In this document: positions 43,023 to 52,294 of the stretch, in pieces
How positions within the stretch are numbered: the stretch's first letter is position 1
Layout of the letters: every line of letters starts with the position of its first letter
Origin: Psychrobacillus sp044762855
GTDB taxonomy: Bacteria > Bacillota > Bacilli > Bacillales_A > Planococcaceae
Assembly: GCF_044762855.1 (NCBI RefSeq)
Contig: NZ_JBIWFB010000001.1
Span: 868,001-932,000 of the forward strand
Length of the DNA: 64,000 nucleotides
Reading direction: 5' to 3'
The notes under the pieces: generated by a model
The model's input: only the letters and a program-made list of their open reading frames with translations
Database searches by the model: none
What the model was told of the DNA's origin: nothing
Position numbers and translations under genes: made by a program

Positions 43023-45431
43023 ATGCATATTCGGAAGTTAGTGCTTTTTATTTCAGTAGTATTTATCTATTTTACATTATTGCCAACAGTAAGTGCATTA
43101 GCGGCACCTAACTTAAATGTAAAGGTAACAACTGGATTTAATGGAAAAGCAAAATATGGAGAAGGTCTACCAATCACCTTAACTGTTGAGAATAAAGGAG
43201 ATGCTTTTTCTGGAGATCTCGTGTTAGATACAGTTGAGTCGTATAATCTAGGAAATGCACTTGCTATTCCATTTGAAATTGGAGCAGGAGAAACGAAAAC
43301 GGTTCAAGTGGCAGTAGGTGGCTTGGGAGAAGATTATATGTATCAAGGGTCCAATGTGCAACTTATCCACTTTTTTGAAGGAGGATGGGAAAAAGGGAAG
43401 TCGATTGATTTTAAAGGAACAAAAAATTTACGAACTAATTTCTATGATCCAACGACTATTTTTTATCTCACACTGACAGACAGTGCAGACCGATTAAAGG
43501 TATTGAACCAAATCAAACAGCCTAACCAATTAAATGATGAAGTAATCCATGTTGCACAACTAAGCAATTTTTCTTTGCCAACAGATGCTGTAGCGTGGGA
43601 AATGGCGGACTATATTATTTTAGATGAATTTGTTTTAGCGGATTTAGCTGATACGCAGCAACAAGCACTTATTGATTATGTTAAAACTGGCGGAAACATT
43701 GTAATTGGTGCATCAGCTAACCTTACTGCAGAAGTGGGGAAACTAGGGGATTACCTACCACTAGCGTTAGAAACAACTACACAAACGTTAACTGCAGAAA
43801 ATATGCGTGCAGTTACGGCAAATAATACATTATCCAATGATATAACCGTTTATAATTCTACTTTAAGCAATGAGGCCACACCATTATTTAAAATAGACGG
43901 AACGATATTAGCAGGAAAGAAACAAGTAGGCAGTGGGGCAATTATTCAAACGACTTTTTCTCTAGGTGATGATCCATTAGCGAAAGATCCAGTCTATAGC
44001 GATTTAATGTCTACGATTTTACAGTCAGTTAACGTGCAAAACACGCCAAACATGTATGGCTATAATAATAGTAAAGACCAGCTCGTTTATGAATTAGGCG
44101 ACACGAATTCTTTATTTAGTTCTTTTAAAGTTTCAACACCCCTAATGATTGGCATCGTAGTCGTTTATATGATTATTATTGTGCCTTTACTGTATATCAT
44201 ATTGAAAAGAAAAGATAAAAGAGAATATGCATGGGGGATTATACCGATTACAGCAATCATTGCTTCGGCTGCTATTTTTGGTTATGGGGCAAGAGACCGC
44301 ATTGCCCGTCCACAAGTACAACAATCTTCTTTTTTAGAAGTGAATGAAGATAAAAGTTTGCAAGGGTATTATGCAGAATCTATTTTAAGTAACAAAAGTG
44401 GTGATTTTACTTTTGAGGCTCCTCCTACTACAACGATGGTTGCGAAGCGAAATTTTAATTCGTTTACGGGGCAAACCCCAAATGTGTATGAAAATGCAAT
44501 TATGGAAAAGCATGCAACAAGTAGTGAGTTGACGTTTAGAGATGTAGGTTACTGGTCTGTTTCTTCTTTGTTCGGGGAAACACAAATACCGGAAGTAGGA
44601 AATTTCGATGTCAATCTTCGAGTGGATGCAAGTCAACTTACTGGTACAGTTCAAAATAATTTTCCGTTTGTCGTAAAAGAAGTGTCCGTTTGGTCTGGAA
44701 GTAAACTAATCCCATTAGGTGACCTTGAACCAGGCGAAAAACTGGAAGTAAATAAAAAATTAAGCTCTGTTATGTTAATGCCGATTTCCAATCCGTATGC
44801 TAGCAGAAATTATGGAATAAACTCAGGAACGTCCATTGATCTAGTTGAACAACGAAAGCAATCGATGTACTCTGCAAGTTTAATGGGGGACCAATTTGGA
44901 AAAAGTCCTGTTCTTACTGGTTTTGCAGAAGATAATATTGTTCCTATCATGCTAAAAGATAAAAAAGTCGAGATGTCGGCTTTACATTTACTTATACAGC
45001 CGTTTAAAGCGGAAACAAGTTTTGCGGGAGAATTTGTATTACCAGCCAATATGTTCACTGTCAACGTAAATACAAATGAATATGGTAAATATATGGAACC
45101 GGTCATGAACAACAGTTTGGAATGGTATTTAGACGATGGTGAATATAATGTGTATTGGAAAATTCCAGACACAATCCCGGTAGATAAAGTAAAATGGGCA
45201 CAATTACAAATCGCCAATACCGACCGAAATTCTCATACAATTGAAATATGGAATATAGAAACACAAAGCTTCGAAGAAATAAGTGAAAGTAGATTCACTA
45301 CTACGGAAAATATCCAACATTATATTAATGATGCAGGCGAGATTTATTATAAACTTCTTAAAAAATCTGTCGACGGTAATCAATACACAAGACTGCCAGA
45401 GGTGCGACTGAAAGGGGAGGTTACGCAATGA
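43023..45431 (+). CDS. Large exported/membrane protein, first gene of the ABC-MoxR-vWA operon
   Basis: 802 residues. A signal peptide (about 1-28, cut near ALAAP) leads to an immunoglobulin-like domain (NLNVKVTTGFNGKAKYGEG, LTVENKG), then a Rossmann-like segment with YIILDEFVLADL and IDYVKTGGNIVIGA, similar to GATase/DUF4350-like folds. Two helices follow near 375-425, with a basic cytosolic turn (ILKRKDKREYAW), and a long C-terminal extracellular part. It could be a receptor or scaffold for the exporter that follows. I do not know a named family. ATGA overlap with the ATPase gene. Confidence 0.85.
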   Translation: MHIRKLVLFISVVFIYFTLLPTVSALAAPNLNVKVTTGFNGKAKYGEGLPITLTVENKGDAFSGDLVLDTVESYNLGNALAIPFEIGAGETKTVQVAVGGLGEDYMYQGSNVQLIHFFEGGWEKGKSIDFKGTKNLRTNFYDPTTIFYLTLTDSADRLKVLNQIKQPNQLNDEVIHVAQLSNFSLPTDAVAWEMADYIILDEFVLADLADTQQQALIDYVKTGGNIVIGASANLTAEVGKLGDYLPLALETTTQTLTAENMRAVTANNTLSNDITVYNSTLSNEATPLFKIDGTILAGKKQVGSGAIIQTTFSLGDDPLAKDPVYSDLMSTILQSVNVQNTPNMYGYNNSKDQLVYELGDTNSLFSSFKVSTPLMIGIVVVYMIIIVPLLYIILKRKDKREYAWGIIPITAIIASAAIFGYGARDRIARPQVQQSSFLEVNEDKSLQGYYAESILSNKSGDFTFEAPPTTTMVAKRNFNSFTGQTPNVYENAIMEKHATSSELTFRDVGYWSVSSLFGETQIPEVGNFDVNLRVDASQLTGTVQNNFPFVVKEVSVWSGSKLIPLGDLEPGEKLEVNKKLSSVMLMPISNPYASRNYGINSGTSIDLVEQRKQSMYSASLMGDQFGKSPVLTGFAEDNIVPIMLKDKKVEMSALHLLIQPFKAETSFAGEFVLPANMFTVNVNTNEYGKYMEPVMNNSLEWYLDDGEYNVYWKIPDTIPVDKVKWAQLQIANTDRNSHTIEIWNIETQSFEEISESRFTTTENIQHYINDAGEIYYKLLKKSVDGNQYTRLPEVRLKGEVTQ

Positions 45432-46357
45432 TCGAAATAAAAGGATTAACAAAGAAATATGGCTCTTTTTATGCATTGAATGATTTAAACCTTACGCTAG
45501 AAGAAGGAACTGTATTTGGATTCGTAGGAGCGAATGGGGCAGGGAAATCTACTACTTTTTCGATATTGGCTACACTTCTTCAACCGACGTCTGGTGATGC
45601 TTTTGTCAATGGAAAAAGTGTAAAAACGGATGCACATGAAGTGCGAAAGCAAATTGGCTATATGCCCGATTTTTTCGGGGTTTATGATCAGTTAAAAGCA
45701 AATGAGTATTTAGATTTTTATGGAGCAAGCTACGGTATTTCGGAAAAAGAAAGAGAGGTTTTAATACCTCAATTGCTAGAGCTAGTCAATTTAAGTCATA
45801 AGCGTTATGACTACGTCGATTTACTTTCTCGTGGGATGAAACAACGTTTATGTTTAGCACGTTCGCTTATTCATGATCCGAAAGTATTAATTCTTGATGA
45901 GCCGGCTTCTGGCCTAGATCCAAGAGCTCGTGTCGAAATGCGAGATATACTTAGACAATTAAAAGGGATGGGTAAAACGATTCTAATTTCCTCCCATATA
46001 TTACCGGAGCTAGCAGAAATGTGTGATGAAATAGGCGTAATCGATGGAGGCAGACTAATAGCACATGGTTCCGTAGGAGATATTCAAGCACAGCTTGCCG
46101 GTGAAAAGCAAATAACGGTGAAGGTGAAAGGATTATTAGAAAATGCGGTTCACTTTTTCGAGGAAGATCCTTTTGTTTCTAAAGTAGAAGTAGAAACGGA
46201 GAAAAATGCCATTACCTTTACGTACAGAGGCACAGAAGAAGATCAAATCAATTTGTTAAAAAAGGCATTAGATCATTCTTTAAAAATAGTTTCATTCTCA
46301 GAAACAGAAACAGACTTAGAAGATGTCTTCATGGAAATTACGAAAGGGGTGAAATAG
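45428..46357 (+). CDS. ABC transporter ATP-binding protein
   Basis: 309 residues of the ABC-2 type (CcmA/NatA-like). Walker A GANGAGKSTTF near 36-46, signature LSRGMKQRL near 136-144 and Walker B VLILDEPASGLDP near 155-167 are intact. The C-terminal extension (about 220-309) is the usual regulatory domain. It starts in the preceding stop (ATGA) and ends one base before the permease GTG, so it should power that permease. Confidence 0.95.
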   Translation: MIEIKGLTKKYGSFYALNDLNLTLEEGTVFGFVGANGAGKSTTFSILATLLQPTSGDAFVNGKSVKTDAHEVRKQIGYMPDFFGVYDQLKANEYLDFYGASYGISEKEREVLIPQLLELVNLSHKRYDYVDLLSRGMKQRLCLARSLIHDPKVLILDEPASGLDPRARVEMRDILRQLKGMGKTILISSHILPELAEMCDEIGVIDGGRLIAHGSVGDIQAQLAGEKQITVKVKGLLENAVHFFEEDPFVSKVEVETEKNAITFTYRGTEEDQINLLKKALDHSLKIVSFSETETDLEDVFMEITKGVK

Positions 46358-46358
46358 G

Positions 46359-47201
46359 GTGAAGCAGTTACTAGCAAATCCAGTATTAGTAAAAGAAATA
46401 AAACTTCGCTTTCGCTCGTTAAAAAGCTTTACGGGTATTCTCTTTTACTTAATCGCGATGTGTATATTTGTATTTGGTTTTATCATGCTGACTACTTCCT
46501 TTACTGGAACTGGATATTTCCGACCAGAAGAAAGTTTCTTCATGTTTGCGATGCTATCCTATATTCAGCTAGGGCTTATTCTTTTTATCACCCCCGGCTT
46601 AACTGCAGGTGCCATTAGTTCGGAACGGGAGAAGCAAACGTTAAATATTTTATTGACCACTTCTCAAACTTCTTTTCAAATTATTTTCGGGAAGTTAACG
46701 TCGTCGATCGCTTTTCTTTTGTTATTAGTAGTATCTGGTTTACCTATTTATAGTTTAGTTTTCCTTTTTGGAGGGGTATCACCTGGACAACTGGGCATTA
46801 TTTTCTTATTTTTCTTTTTAACGATGCTTGCCATTGGCGGGATTGGTATCATGTACTCTACGATTATTCGTAAAACGATTGTAGCGATGATTGCGACTTA
46901 TGGAACGATGATTTTCTTGGCTGGGGTAACTGGGTTTATTTACTTAGTCATAACTGGCATGAATAGCATGGCAGCAGGTACACTTGCTTCATCACCTATC
47001 GCTCATTTTTTTGCAAGTATAAATCCGGTTGTTTTAATGCTTACATTAATTTCGCCAGGTTCGGATAGCTTTATAACGGAATCAACGAAAGTAGATCTAC
47101 CGATTTGGATTGGATATACGATTTTCTATATTTGTATAACAGTACTCTCGATTTTTATTGCGGTGAAAAAATTACGTGTCAATATGAAGCATACTAGATG
47201 A
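46359..47201 (+). CDS. ABC-2 type transporter permease
   Basis: 280 residues with six helices. The motif LTAGAISSEREKQTLNILLTT near 79-99 is the conserved cytosolic elbow of ABC-2 permeases. The start is GTG, one base after the ATPase stop. Two copies would form an exporter with the ATPase. The substrate is unknown. Confidence 0.92.
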   Translation: MKQLLANPVLVKEIKLRFRSLKSFTGILFYLIAMCIFVFGFIMLTTSFTGTGYFRPEESFFMFAMLSYIQLGLILFITPGLTAGAISSEREKQTLNILLTTSQTSFQIIFGKLTSSIAFLLLLVVSGLPIYSLVFLFGGVSPGQLGIIFLFFFLTMLAIGGIGIMYSTIIRKTIVAMIATYGTMIFLAGVTGFIYLVITGMNSMAAGTLASSPIAHFFASINPVVLMLTLISPGSDSFITESTKVDLPIWIGYTIFYICITVLSIFIAVKKLRVNMKHTR

Positions 47202-47214
47202 GGTGGATGCTTAG

Positions 47215-48645
47215 ATGAATAGCCCTTATAAATTAGTTCGTTCTATTGGGAAAGCGAGAAGTCTTCTTGCATTGGAACATTATATTAGAATGCTACAAGC
47301 GGCATTGTTTTATGGGTTTGCTTCTGCTGCGGCTATTCTACTCGTCTCTAGATTATTCGTGTTCCCCTATTATATTCGTACTGCAACAATCATTGGTAGC
47401 ATCGTTTTTATCGCTGTATTTACGTATGCATTTTGGAAAAGACCTTCCAGTGAAAAGGCAACTCGAATATTAGATGCTTTCTTTCCGGATAATTTATTGT
47501 TAACATCCATTTCTTTAATACATGATAAGTCTCCACTCATAAAACCGTTATTAGAAAAAACAGATCAGCATAGTGAAAAAGCATTTTTGCTGTTTAAGAA
47601 AAGGGAAAAGCGATTTATTCAGCCTAAATGGATGATTGGATTCGTTATTTCCTTTGCTGCTGTTCTTGTACTATATGCCTTCCCTGCGGCTACTCAGCTA
47701 GAAGCGAAAGATGTGGAGAAAGAAAATCAAATCGTAAAAGAAATGAAAAAAGAAGTAGAAAAATTAGAGAAAAAAGAATTAGCTACGTCAGTCAAAAAAG
47801 AATTGAAGGAATTAAAAGAGAAGCTAAAAGAAGTAGAAACGGCAGAAGAAGCATTACGTGAAACGGTGAAAAAGCAAAAAGAATTAGCTCTAAAAGAACA
47901 AAAATTAGAAAAAAAGAAGGAGCTTGCAGAACAAGAGGGCTCTTCGGAATCATCTCTTACAGCTGAAGAACAAAAAGAGCTCGCTTCTTTAGAAGATACG
48001 GTAAGTGCTCTATCGAAAAGTGCTGCTACTTCTCAAACTGCTTTAAGCAAGATGGGAAAATCATTTCCTTTTACTTCAAATGAAATAGCACAAAATGGAT
48101 CAAGCACAAATACGCAGAAAAGCCCTAATCAGTCAAATCAAAGTCAGGGGCAAAATCAAAGCCAGGGTCAAGGACAGAGTCAGAACCAAAACCAAAACCA
48201 AGGTCAGAGTCAAAATCAAGGACAGGGTCAAGGCCAAGGACAGGGTCAAGGCCAAGGGCAAGGTCAAGGTCAAGGCCAAGGCCAAGGCCAAGGCCAAGGT
48301 CAAGGACAGGGCCAAGGACAGGGTCAAGGGACAGGGCAAGGATCTGGTTCAGGTCAAGGCTCAGGAGCAGGTAAGGGTTCCGGTGGAAGAAATCTCCTTT
48401 CCATTCCAACAAGAATCGGTGGAACTGGTGACACTTCTGTAGATGGTGGTCAGCTAGGAGAAGGAGAAGCTGCTAGTGAGCAAGCTGGAGAAGTACCAGT
48501 GACACGCGGAACAGCAAAGCCATATGAAGAAGTAGTTAATGAGTACGCGGATTCCTATATAAAAAGCTCTGAGCGCATGCAGTTACCATCGGATTTACAG
48601 CGAATCGTTCAAGATTATTTTTCAACCGTTGAAAATAGTGAATAA
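47215..48645 (+). CDS. Membrane protein with coiled coil and Gly-Gln repeat
   Basis: 476 residues. Two N-terminal helices (about 28-72) and a third near 142-160 are followed by a strong Lys/Glu coiled coil (about 163-240), a spacer, and a low-complexity stretch of Gln with Gly, Ser or Asn (about 305-390) that becomes nearly pure Gly-Gln. A final 90-residue domain ends with PYEEVVNEYADSYIKSSERMQLPSDL. This plan resembles DUF4175/BatC-like partners in MoxR-vWA clusters, but no firm family is claimed. The Gly-Gln DNA is built from GGTCAA-like hexamers. Confidence 0.85.
   Translation: MNSPYKLVRSIGKARSLLALEHYIRMLQAALFYGFASAAAILLVSRLFVFPYYIRTATIIGSIVFIAVFTYAFWKRPSSEKATRILDAFFPDNLLLTSISLIHDKSPLIKPLLEKTDQHSEKAFLLFKKREKRFIQPKWMIGFVISFAAVLVLYAFPAATQLEAKDVEKENQIVKEMKKEVEKLEKKELATSVKKELKELKEKLKEVETAEEALRETVKKQKELALKEQKLEKKKELAEQEGSSESSLTAEEQKELASLEDTVSALSKSAATSQTALSKMGKSFPFTSNEIAQNGSSTNTQKSPNQSNQSQGQNQSQGQGQSQNQNQNQGQSQNQGQGQGQGQGQGQGQGQGQGQGQGQGQGQGQGQGQGQGTGQGSGSGQGSGAGKGSGGRNLLSIPTRIGGTGDTSVDGGQLGEGEAASEQAGEVPVTRGTAKPYEEVVNEYADSYIKSSERMQLPSDLQRIVQDYFSTVENSE
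48139..48360 (+). repeat. Coding hexamer repeat (GGNCAR) for the Gly-Gln tract
   Basis: More than 25 hexamers of the form GG(T/C/G/A)CA(A/G), with AAYCAA or AGTCAG variants at the left. Synonymous third positions differ between units, but runs such as GGCCAA are repeated without change. Confidence 0.95.
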
Positions 48646-48657
48646 TGGAGGATCATA

Positions 48658-49650
48658 ATGACTTTTACAACAGAGGATTACACAAATATAAGTAAACGCT
48701 TAGAAGAAGTTCGAGCGGAAATAGGTCAATTTATCGTAGGTCAAAAAGAAGCTGTAGAATTTTCCATTTATTGTGTTCTAGCCGATGGTCATGCTTTATT
48801 AGAAGGATTGCCTGGGTTAGGGAAGACAATGCTTATTCGAACTATTTCAGAAGTACTGGATTTATCTTTTTCTAGAATTCAGTTCACCCCCGATTTAATG
48901 CCATCTGATATTACCGGAACGAGTATGATTGAACGATTGGAAAACGGAAAACAGCAATTTACTTTTCAAAAAGGACCAATTTTTAGTCAAATGGTTTTAG
49001 CAGATGAGATAAACCGGGCAACGCCGAAAACACAAAGTGCACTTTTAGAAGCAATGGGTGAAAAAACAGTAACGGTGCTTGGAGAAACGAAGCAAATGGA
49101 TAAACCATTCTTCGTTCTTGCGACTCAAAACCCCATTGAGATGGAAGGGACATATCCATTACCAGAAGCACAAATGGACAGATTTCTTTGTAAAATCCTT
49201 GTTTCTTATCCAACAAAAGAAGAACTGATGGAAATTACAAAGCGAACGACAGGCGGGGAGTCCATTCAGTTGAATAAAATAATGAACGCAACAGAAATTG
49301 TACACGCTCAACAAATGGTAAAAGAAGTATTAATAGCAGATGATATGCTTGAGTATGCAGTGGATCTAGTAGCTGCCACCCATCCAGAAGCAGCGATCAT
49401 TCCAGAAGTTGCACAATATGTACAGTACGGGAGTGGACCTCGTGGTTTGCAAAGTCTTATAAAGCTTGCAAAAGCACGGGCTTTAGTTGCCGGGCGTTAT
49501 CATGTATCCATTGCGGATATTAAATCTGTTGCCAAACCAGTGCTCCGACATCGTTTATTACTAAATTACGAGGGAGAAGCAGAAGGAAAAACAGCAGATG
49601 AACTAGTAGATATCGTCTTGCAAACGATTAAACAAGGACAAAGCGTATGA
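48658..49650 (+). CDS. MoxR family AAA+ ATPase
   Basis: 330 residues. Walker A EGLPGLGKTMLIR near 54-66, Walker B MVLADEINRATPKTQS near 110-125 and sensor ATQNPIEMEGTYPLPEAQMDRF near 155-176 (split motif) are intact. It belongs to the MoxR proper type found beside DUF58 and vWA genes. It should remodel or activate the vWA proteins downstream. GGAGGATC precedes the ATG and the stop overlaps the DUF58 start by 4 nt. It is clearly divergent from the second MoxR protein at 31851. Confidence 0.95.
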   Translation: MTFTTEDYTNISKRLEEVRAEIGQFIVGQKEAVEFSIYCVLADGHALLEGLPGLGKTMLIRTISEVLDLSFSRIQFTPDLMPSDITGTSMIERLENGKQQFTFQKGPIFSQMVLADEINRATPKTQSALLEAMGEKTVTVLGETKQMDKPFFVLATQNPIEMEGTYPLPEAQMDRFLCKILVSYPTKEELMEITKRTTGGESIQLNKIMNATEIVHAQQMVKEVLIADDMLEYAVDLVAATHPEAAIIPEVAQYVQYGSGPRGLQSLIKLAKARALVAGRYHVSIADIKSVAKPVLRHRLLLNYEGEAEGKTADELVDIVLQTIKQGQSV

Positions 49651-50522
49651 GTACGAACGCTATAGTGCCAAAAGATTGGGCTAGGAAACTAAGTAGTTTA
49701 TCCATTTCTACGAAATCTAAATTGCGCGGACAACATAAAGGCTCACATCGTTCCCAACGCTTCGGGGCCTCACTAGATTTCTCTGATTTTAGAGAGTATA
49801 GTCCGGGTGATGATGTGCGCCAAATAGATTGGAATGTCTATGCGAGAACGGATAAGTATTTCATCAAACGATTTTTAGATGAACAAGAAATGCGCGTACA
49901 TATATTACTTGATTGTACGAAGTCCATGAGTGATCCACTAAAGTGGACCTTTGCTAAACAGCTTGCGGTATCTCTCGGTATTCTCGTCTTACAACGTGAT
50001 GATCGCTTATCTTTTTCAGCGGTGAATGATGACTTGAAGCCACCATTTAGACGAAAAGGTGCTACTTATCGGAAAGCTTTTACGCAGACAATTTCCGATT
50101 TAAAAGAACCTATCATGACTTCTTCATTTTCCGAAAAGGCCATTTCATTTTTACCTAAAGACAGCACCGTTTTGTTTGTTATTTCGGACTGTCTGGAAAG
50201 TTTGGAATCTTGGGAAAGATTACTTCGGAAGCTACCAAAATTCGCGGGAGATATTCGTATTTTACAAGTAGTAACAAATGATGAATTAGCCCCAACTTAT
50301 ACAGGGGACGTGCAAGTAGTGGATGTAGAAACATCGGATCAATTAAATGTATCCATATCTTCGAGGGTACTCGAATCTTATGAAGAAAAGAGAAAATTAC
50401 ATCAACATGGACTGGAACTATTATGTAATAAATTCGGAGCAAGATTACTTCAAGTAAATGCTAATGATGGCATTTCGCATGTACTGTTTCAACAACTATT
50501 ACGTGCAAATTGGGTGCAATGA
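49647..50522 (+). CDS. DUF58 domain protein (soluble)
   Basis: 291 residues with no membrane helix, unlike the DUF58 protein at 32786. The core motif FSDFREYSPGDDVRQIDWNV near 49-68 is followed by a vWA-like fold with LLDCTKSM (MIDAS-like DxxxS). It is the expected cytosolic partner of MoxR. The ATG overlaps the MoxR stop. Confidence 0.93.
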   Translation: MSTNAIVPKDWARKLSSLSISTKSKLRGQHKGSHRSQRFGASLDFSDFREYSPGDDVRQIDWNVYARTDKYFIKRFLDEQEMRVHILLDCTKSMSDPLKWTFAKQLAVSLGILVLQRDDRLSFSAVNDDLKPPFRRKGATYRKAFTQTISDLKEPIMTSSFSEKAISFLPKDSTVLFVISDCLESLESWERLLRKLPKFAGDIRILQVVTNDELAPTYTGDVQVVDVETSDQLNVSISSRVLESYEEKRKLHQHGLELLCNKFGARLLQVNANDGISHVLFQQLLRANWVQ

Positions 50523-50533
50523 GGTGAGACTAC

Positions 50534-52294
50534 TTGGGTTTTAATCAACTACTATTTTTATGGACAGCTGTTTTTCCGATAGCTGTATTACTTTATTATT
50601 TCTTCCGAAAAAAGTATGCAAAGCAGCCCGTTTCCTCTACACTTTTTTGGCAAGAAGTAATGAGAGAAACGAAAGCGTCTCCTTATTTGCAGCATTTACA
50701 ACGAAATGCTTTGTTTTACTTGCAAATGATTGCGATGATTTTACTTGTTTTTGCTTTACTTCAACCTTTTTGGAAAACGAAGGCGCTTGCAGGGGAACAA
50801 ATTGTCTTTGTTGTAGATACTTCTGCAACGATGGAAGTAGAGACTGAGAATGAATCGACTCTTTTTGAGGAGCATAAAAAACAAATGCGCGAGCTTGCAG
50901 AAAGCTTATCAGGTAAGCCGCTCACAATTATCACAACTGGCAATGAACCAATTGTTGTAGTTCGTGCGGAAACGAATATTGATCAAATAAAGAGCGAGAT
51001 TGAAAAATTGGAAGTTAGTTATGAAGAGGAAAATATGTCGAAATCATTAGATTTTGCCCAATCCTTTTTTCAGCATAAAGCAACTTCTGTTTATATTTTT
51101 ACGGATGTATTAGATCGAAAAGAATTACCTTTGCAATATGAAAATGTCAGTTGGAATATCGAAGGACTAACGTCTGAAGTAGCTAACCTATCGATGAAAC
51201 GATTCGGAGCCACTAAAACCAATACTGGTATATCAGCATTGATACAATTAGAAAATCAATCCGATAAGGAACAAATAACAGAATTGTCCATAGCAAATGA
51301 ACAAAAGAATTTATTGAAGGAGAACGTCACAATTCCACCAAATGAAACAATCACACTGTCATTTGATGAATTAGCGGAATCCACTTTTTTAAAAGCATCT
51401 TTAAGTGCAAAAGATGGATATGCATTAGACAATACAATGACCGTATTTATGCAAGATCAATTATCGAAAGTGTTTATTGATAGTGGTTTACATTCACTAG
51501 TGAGGACTGCATTTCAAGCGATGGATATTGAAGTTAGCAGCGTACCGACTGAACAAATAGGGTTATTGGCAGAAGAAGGTATTGTCGTTACGAATCAATT
51601 TGGACTTTTAGATCAACTAGACCGGCCTCACTTATTCATCGGTAGAAATGATGTAAATGCGTTAGAAGTAAATGGTGCAGTACAAACAACCGAACATCCA
51701 CTTTTTTCTTTCGCCAATTTATCCGATATTTATGTGAGTGGCGTATACCCTGCAATTCAAGGATATACAACGATTGCAACAGTTGGGGATGTACCGTTTA
51801 TGCAAGTTTCTCCTCGTGGGGATATTGTCGTGTTAGCGGATATTCAAATGACTGATTGGCCGCTTCATCCCTCGTTCCCGCTATTTATGTGGAGTGTGAA
51901 GGAACAATTATCTGCTGGCAATACGTATTTAGGTACGTTCACTCCAAATGAAAGAAAACCTCAATCATTAGGAAGTGCAGTAAGTGAATGGGAAATATAT
52001 ACACTGGATGATTCCTATCAATATTCGATTGAAAATGGGGGGGCATTTATAGCACCGAAAAAACCAGGGCTATACGTACTTCGTTCAAATGATGTGGAAA
52101 AAAACTTCGCCGTTTCTCTCTCTCAAAAAGAGAAAGAAATTGTAAAGGGCGAGACGTATAAAGTAAGCGGCGAGCAGGTAGAAATGAGCGAAAATTATTC
52201 TCAACATTCATTTGTACCATATATATTACTACTATTATTGTTATTATTTGTCATAGAGTGGGAGGTGCAAAGACGACGTGGATTTACGAGTTGA
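50534..52294 (+). CDS. BatA-type membrane vWA protein
   Basis: 586 residues. The N-terminal domain (about 1-80, two helices; LLFLWTAVFPIAVLLYYFFRKKY) is of the BatA/aerotolerance type. A vWA domain follows (about 90-210) with MIDAS VFVVDTSATM, then long beta-rich extracellular segments, and one C-terminal helix (PYILLLLLLLFVIEWEVQRRR). Start is TTG at 50534 with GAGGTGAG 5 nt upstream. The stop lies 17 nt inside the next gene. Confidence 0.9.
   Translation: MGFNQLLFLWTAVFPIAVLLYYFFRKKYAKQPVSSTLFWQEVMRETKASPYLQHLQRNALFYLQMIAMILLVFALLQPFWKTKALAGEQIVFVVDTSATMEVETENESTLFEEHKKQMRELAESLSGKPLTIITTGNEPIVVVRAETNIDQIKSEIEKLEVSYEEENMSKSLDFAQSFFQHKATSVYIFTDVLDRKELPLQYENVSWNIEGLTSEVANLSMKRFGATKTNTGISALIQLENQSDKEQITELSIANEQKNLLKENVTIPPNETITLSFDELAESTFLKASLSAKDGYALDNTMTVFMQDQLSKVFIDSGLHSLVRTAFQAMDIEVSSVPTEQIGLLAEEGIVVTNQFGLLDQLDRPHLFIGRNDVNALEVNGAVQTTEHPLFSFANLSDIYVSGVYPAIQGYTTIATVGDVPFMQVSPRGDIVVLADIQMTDWPLHPSFPLFMWSVKEQLSAGNTYLGTFTPNERKPQSLGSAVSEWEIYTLDDSYQYSIENGGAFIAPKKPGLYVLRSNDVEKNFAVSLSQKEKEIVKGETYKVSGEQVEMSENYSQHSFVPYILLLLLLLFVIEWEVQRRRGFTS

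Noticed and set aside
48095..48442. Alternative reading frames over the Gly-Gln tract, on both strands
   Set aside because: A hexamer repeat leaves several frames open. Only the plus frame of the 476-residue gene continues into structured domains.
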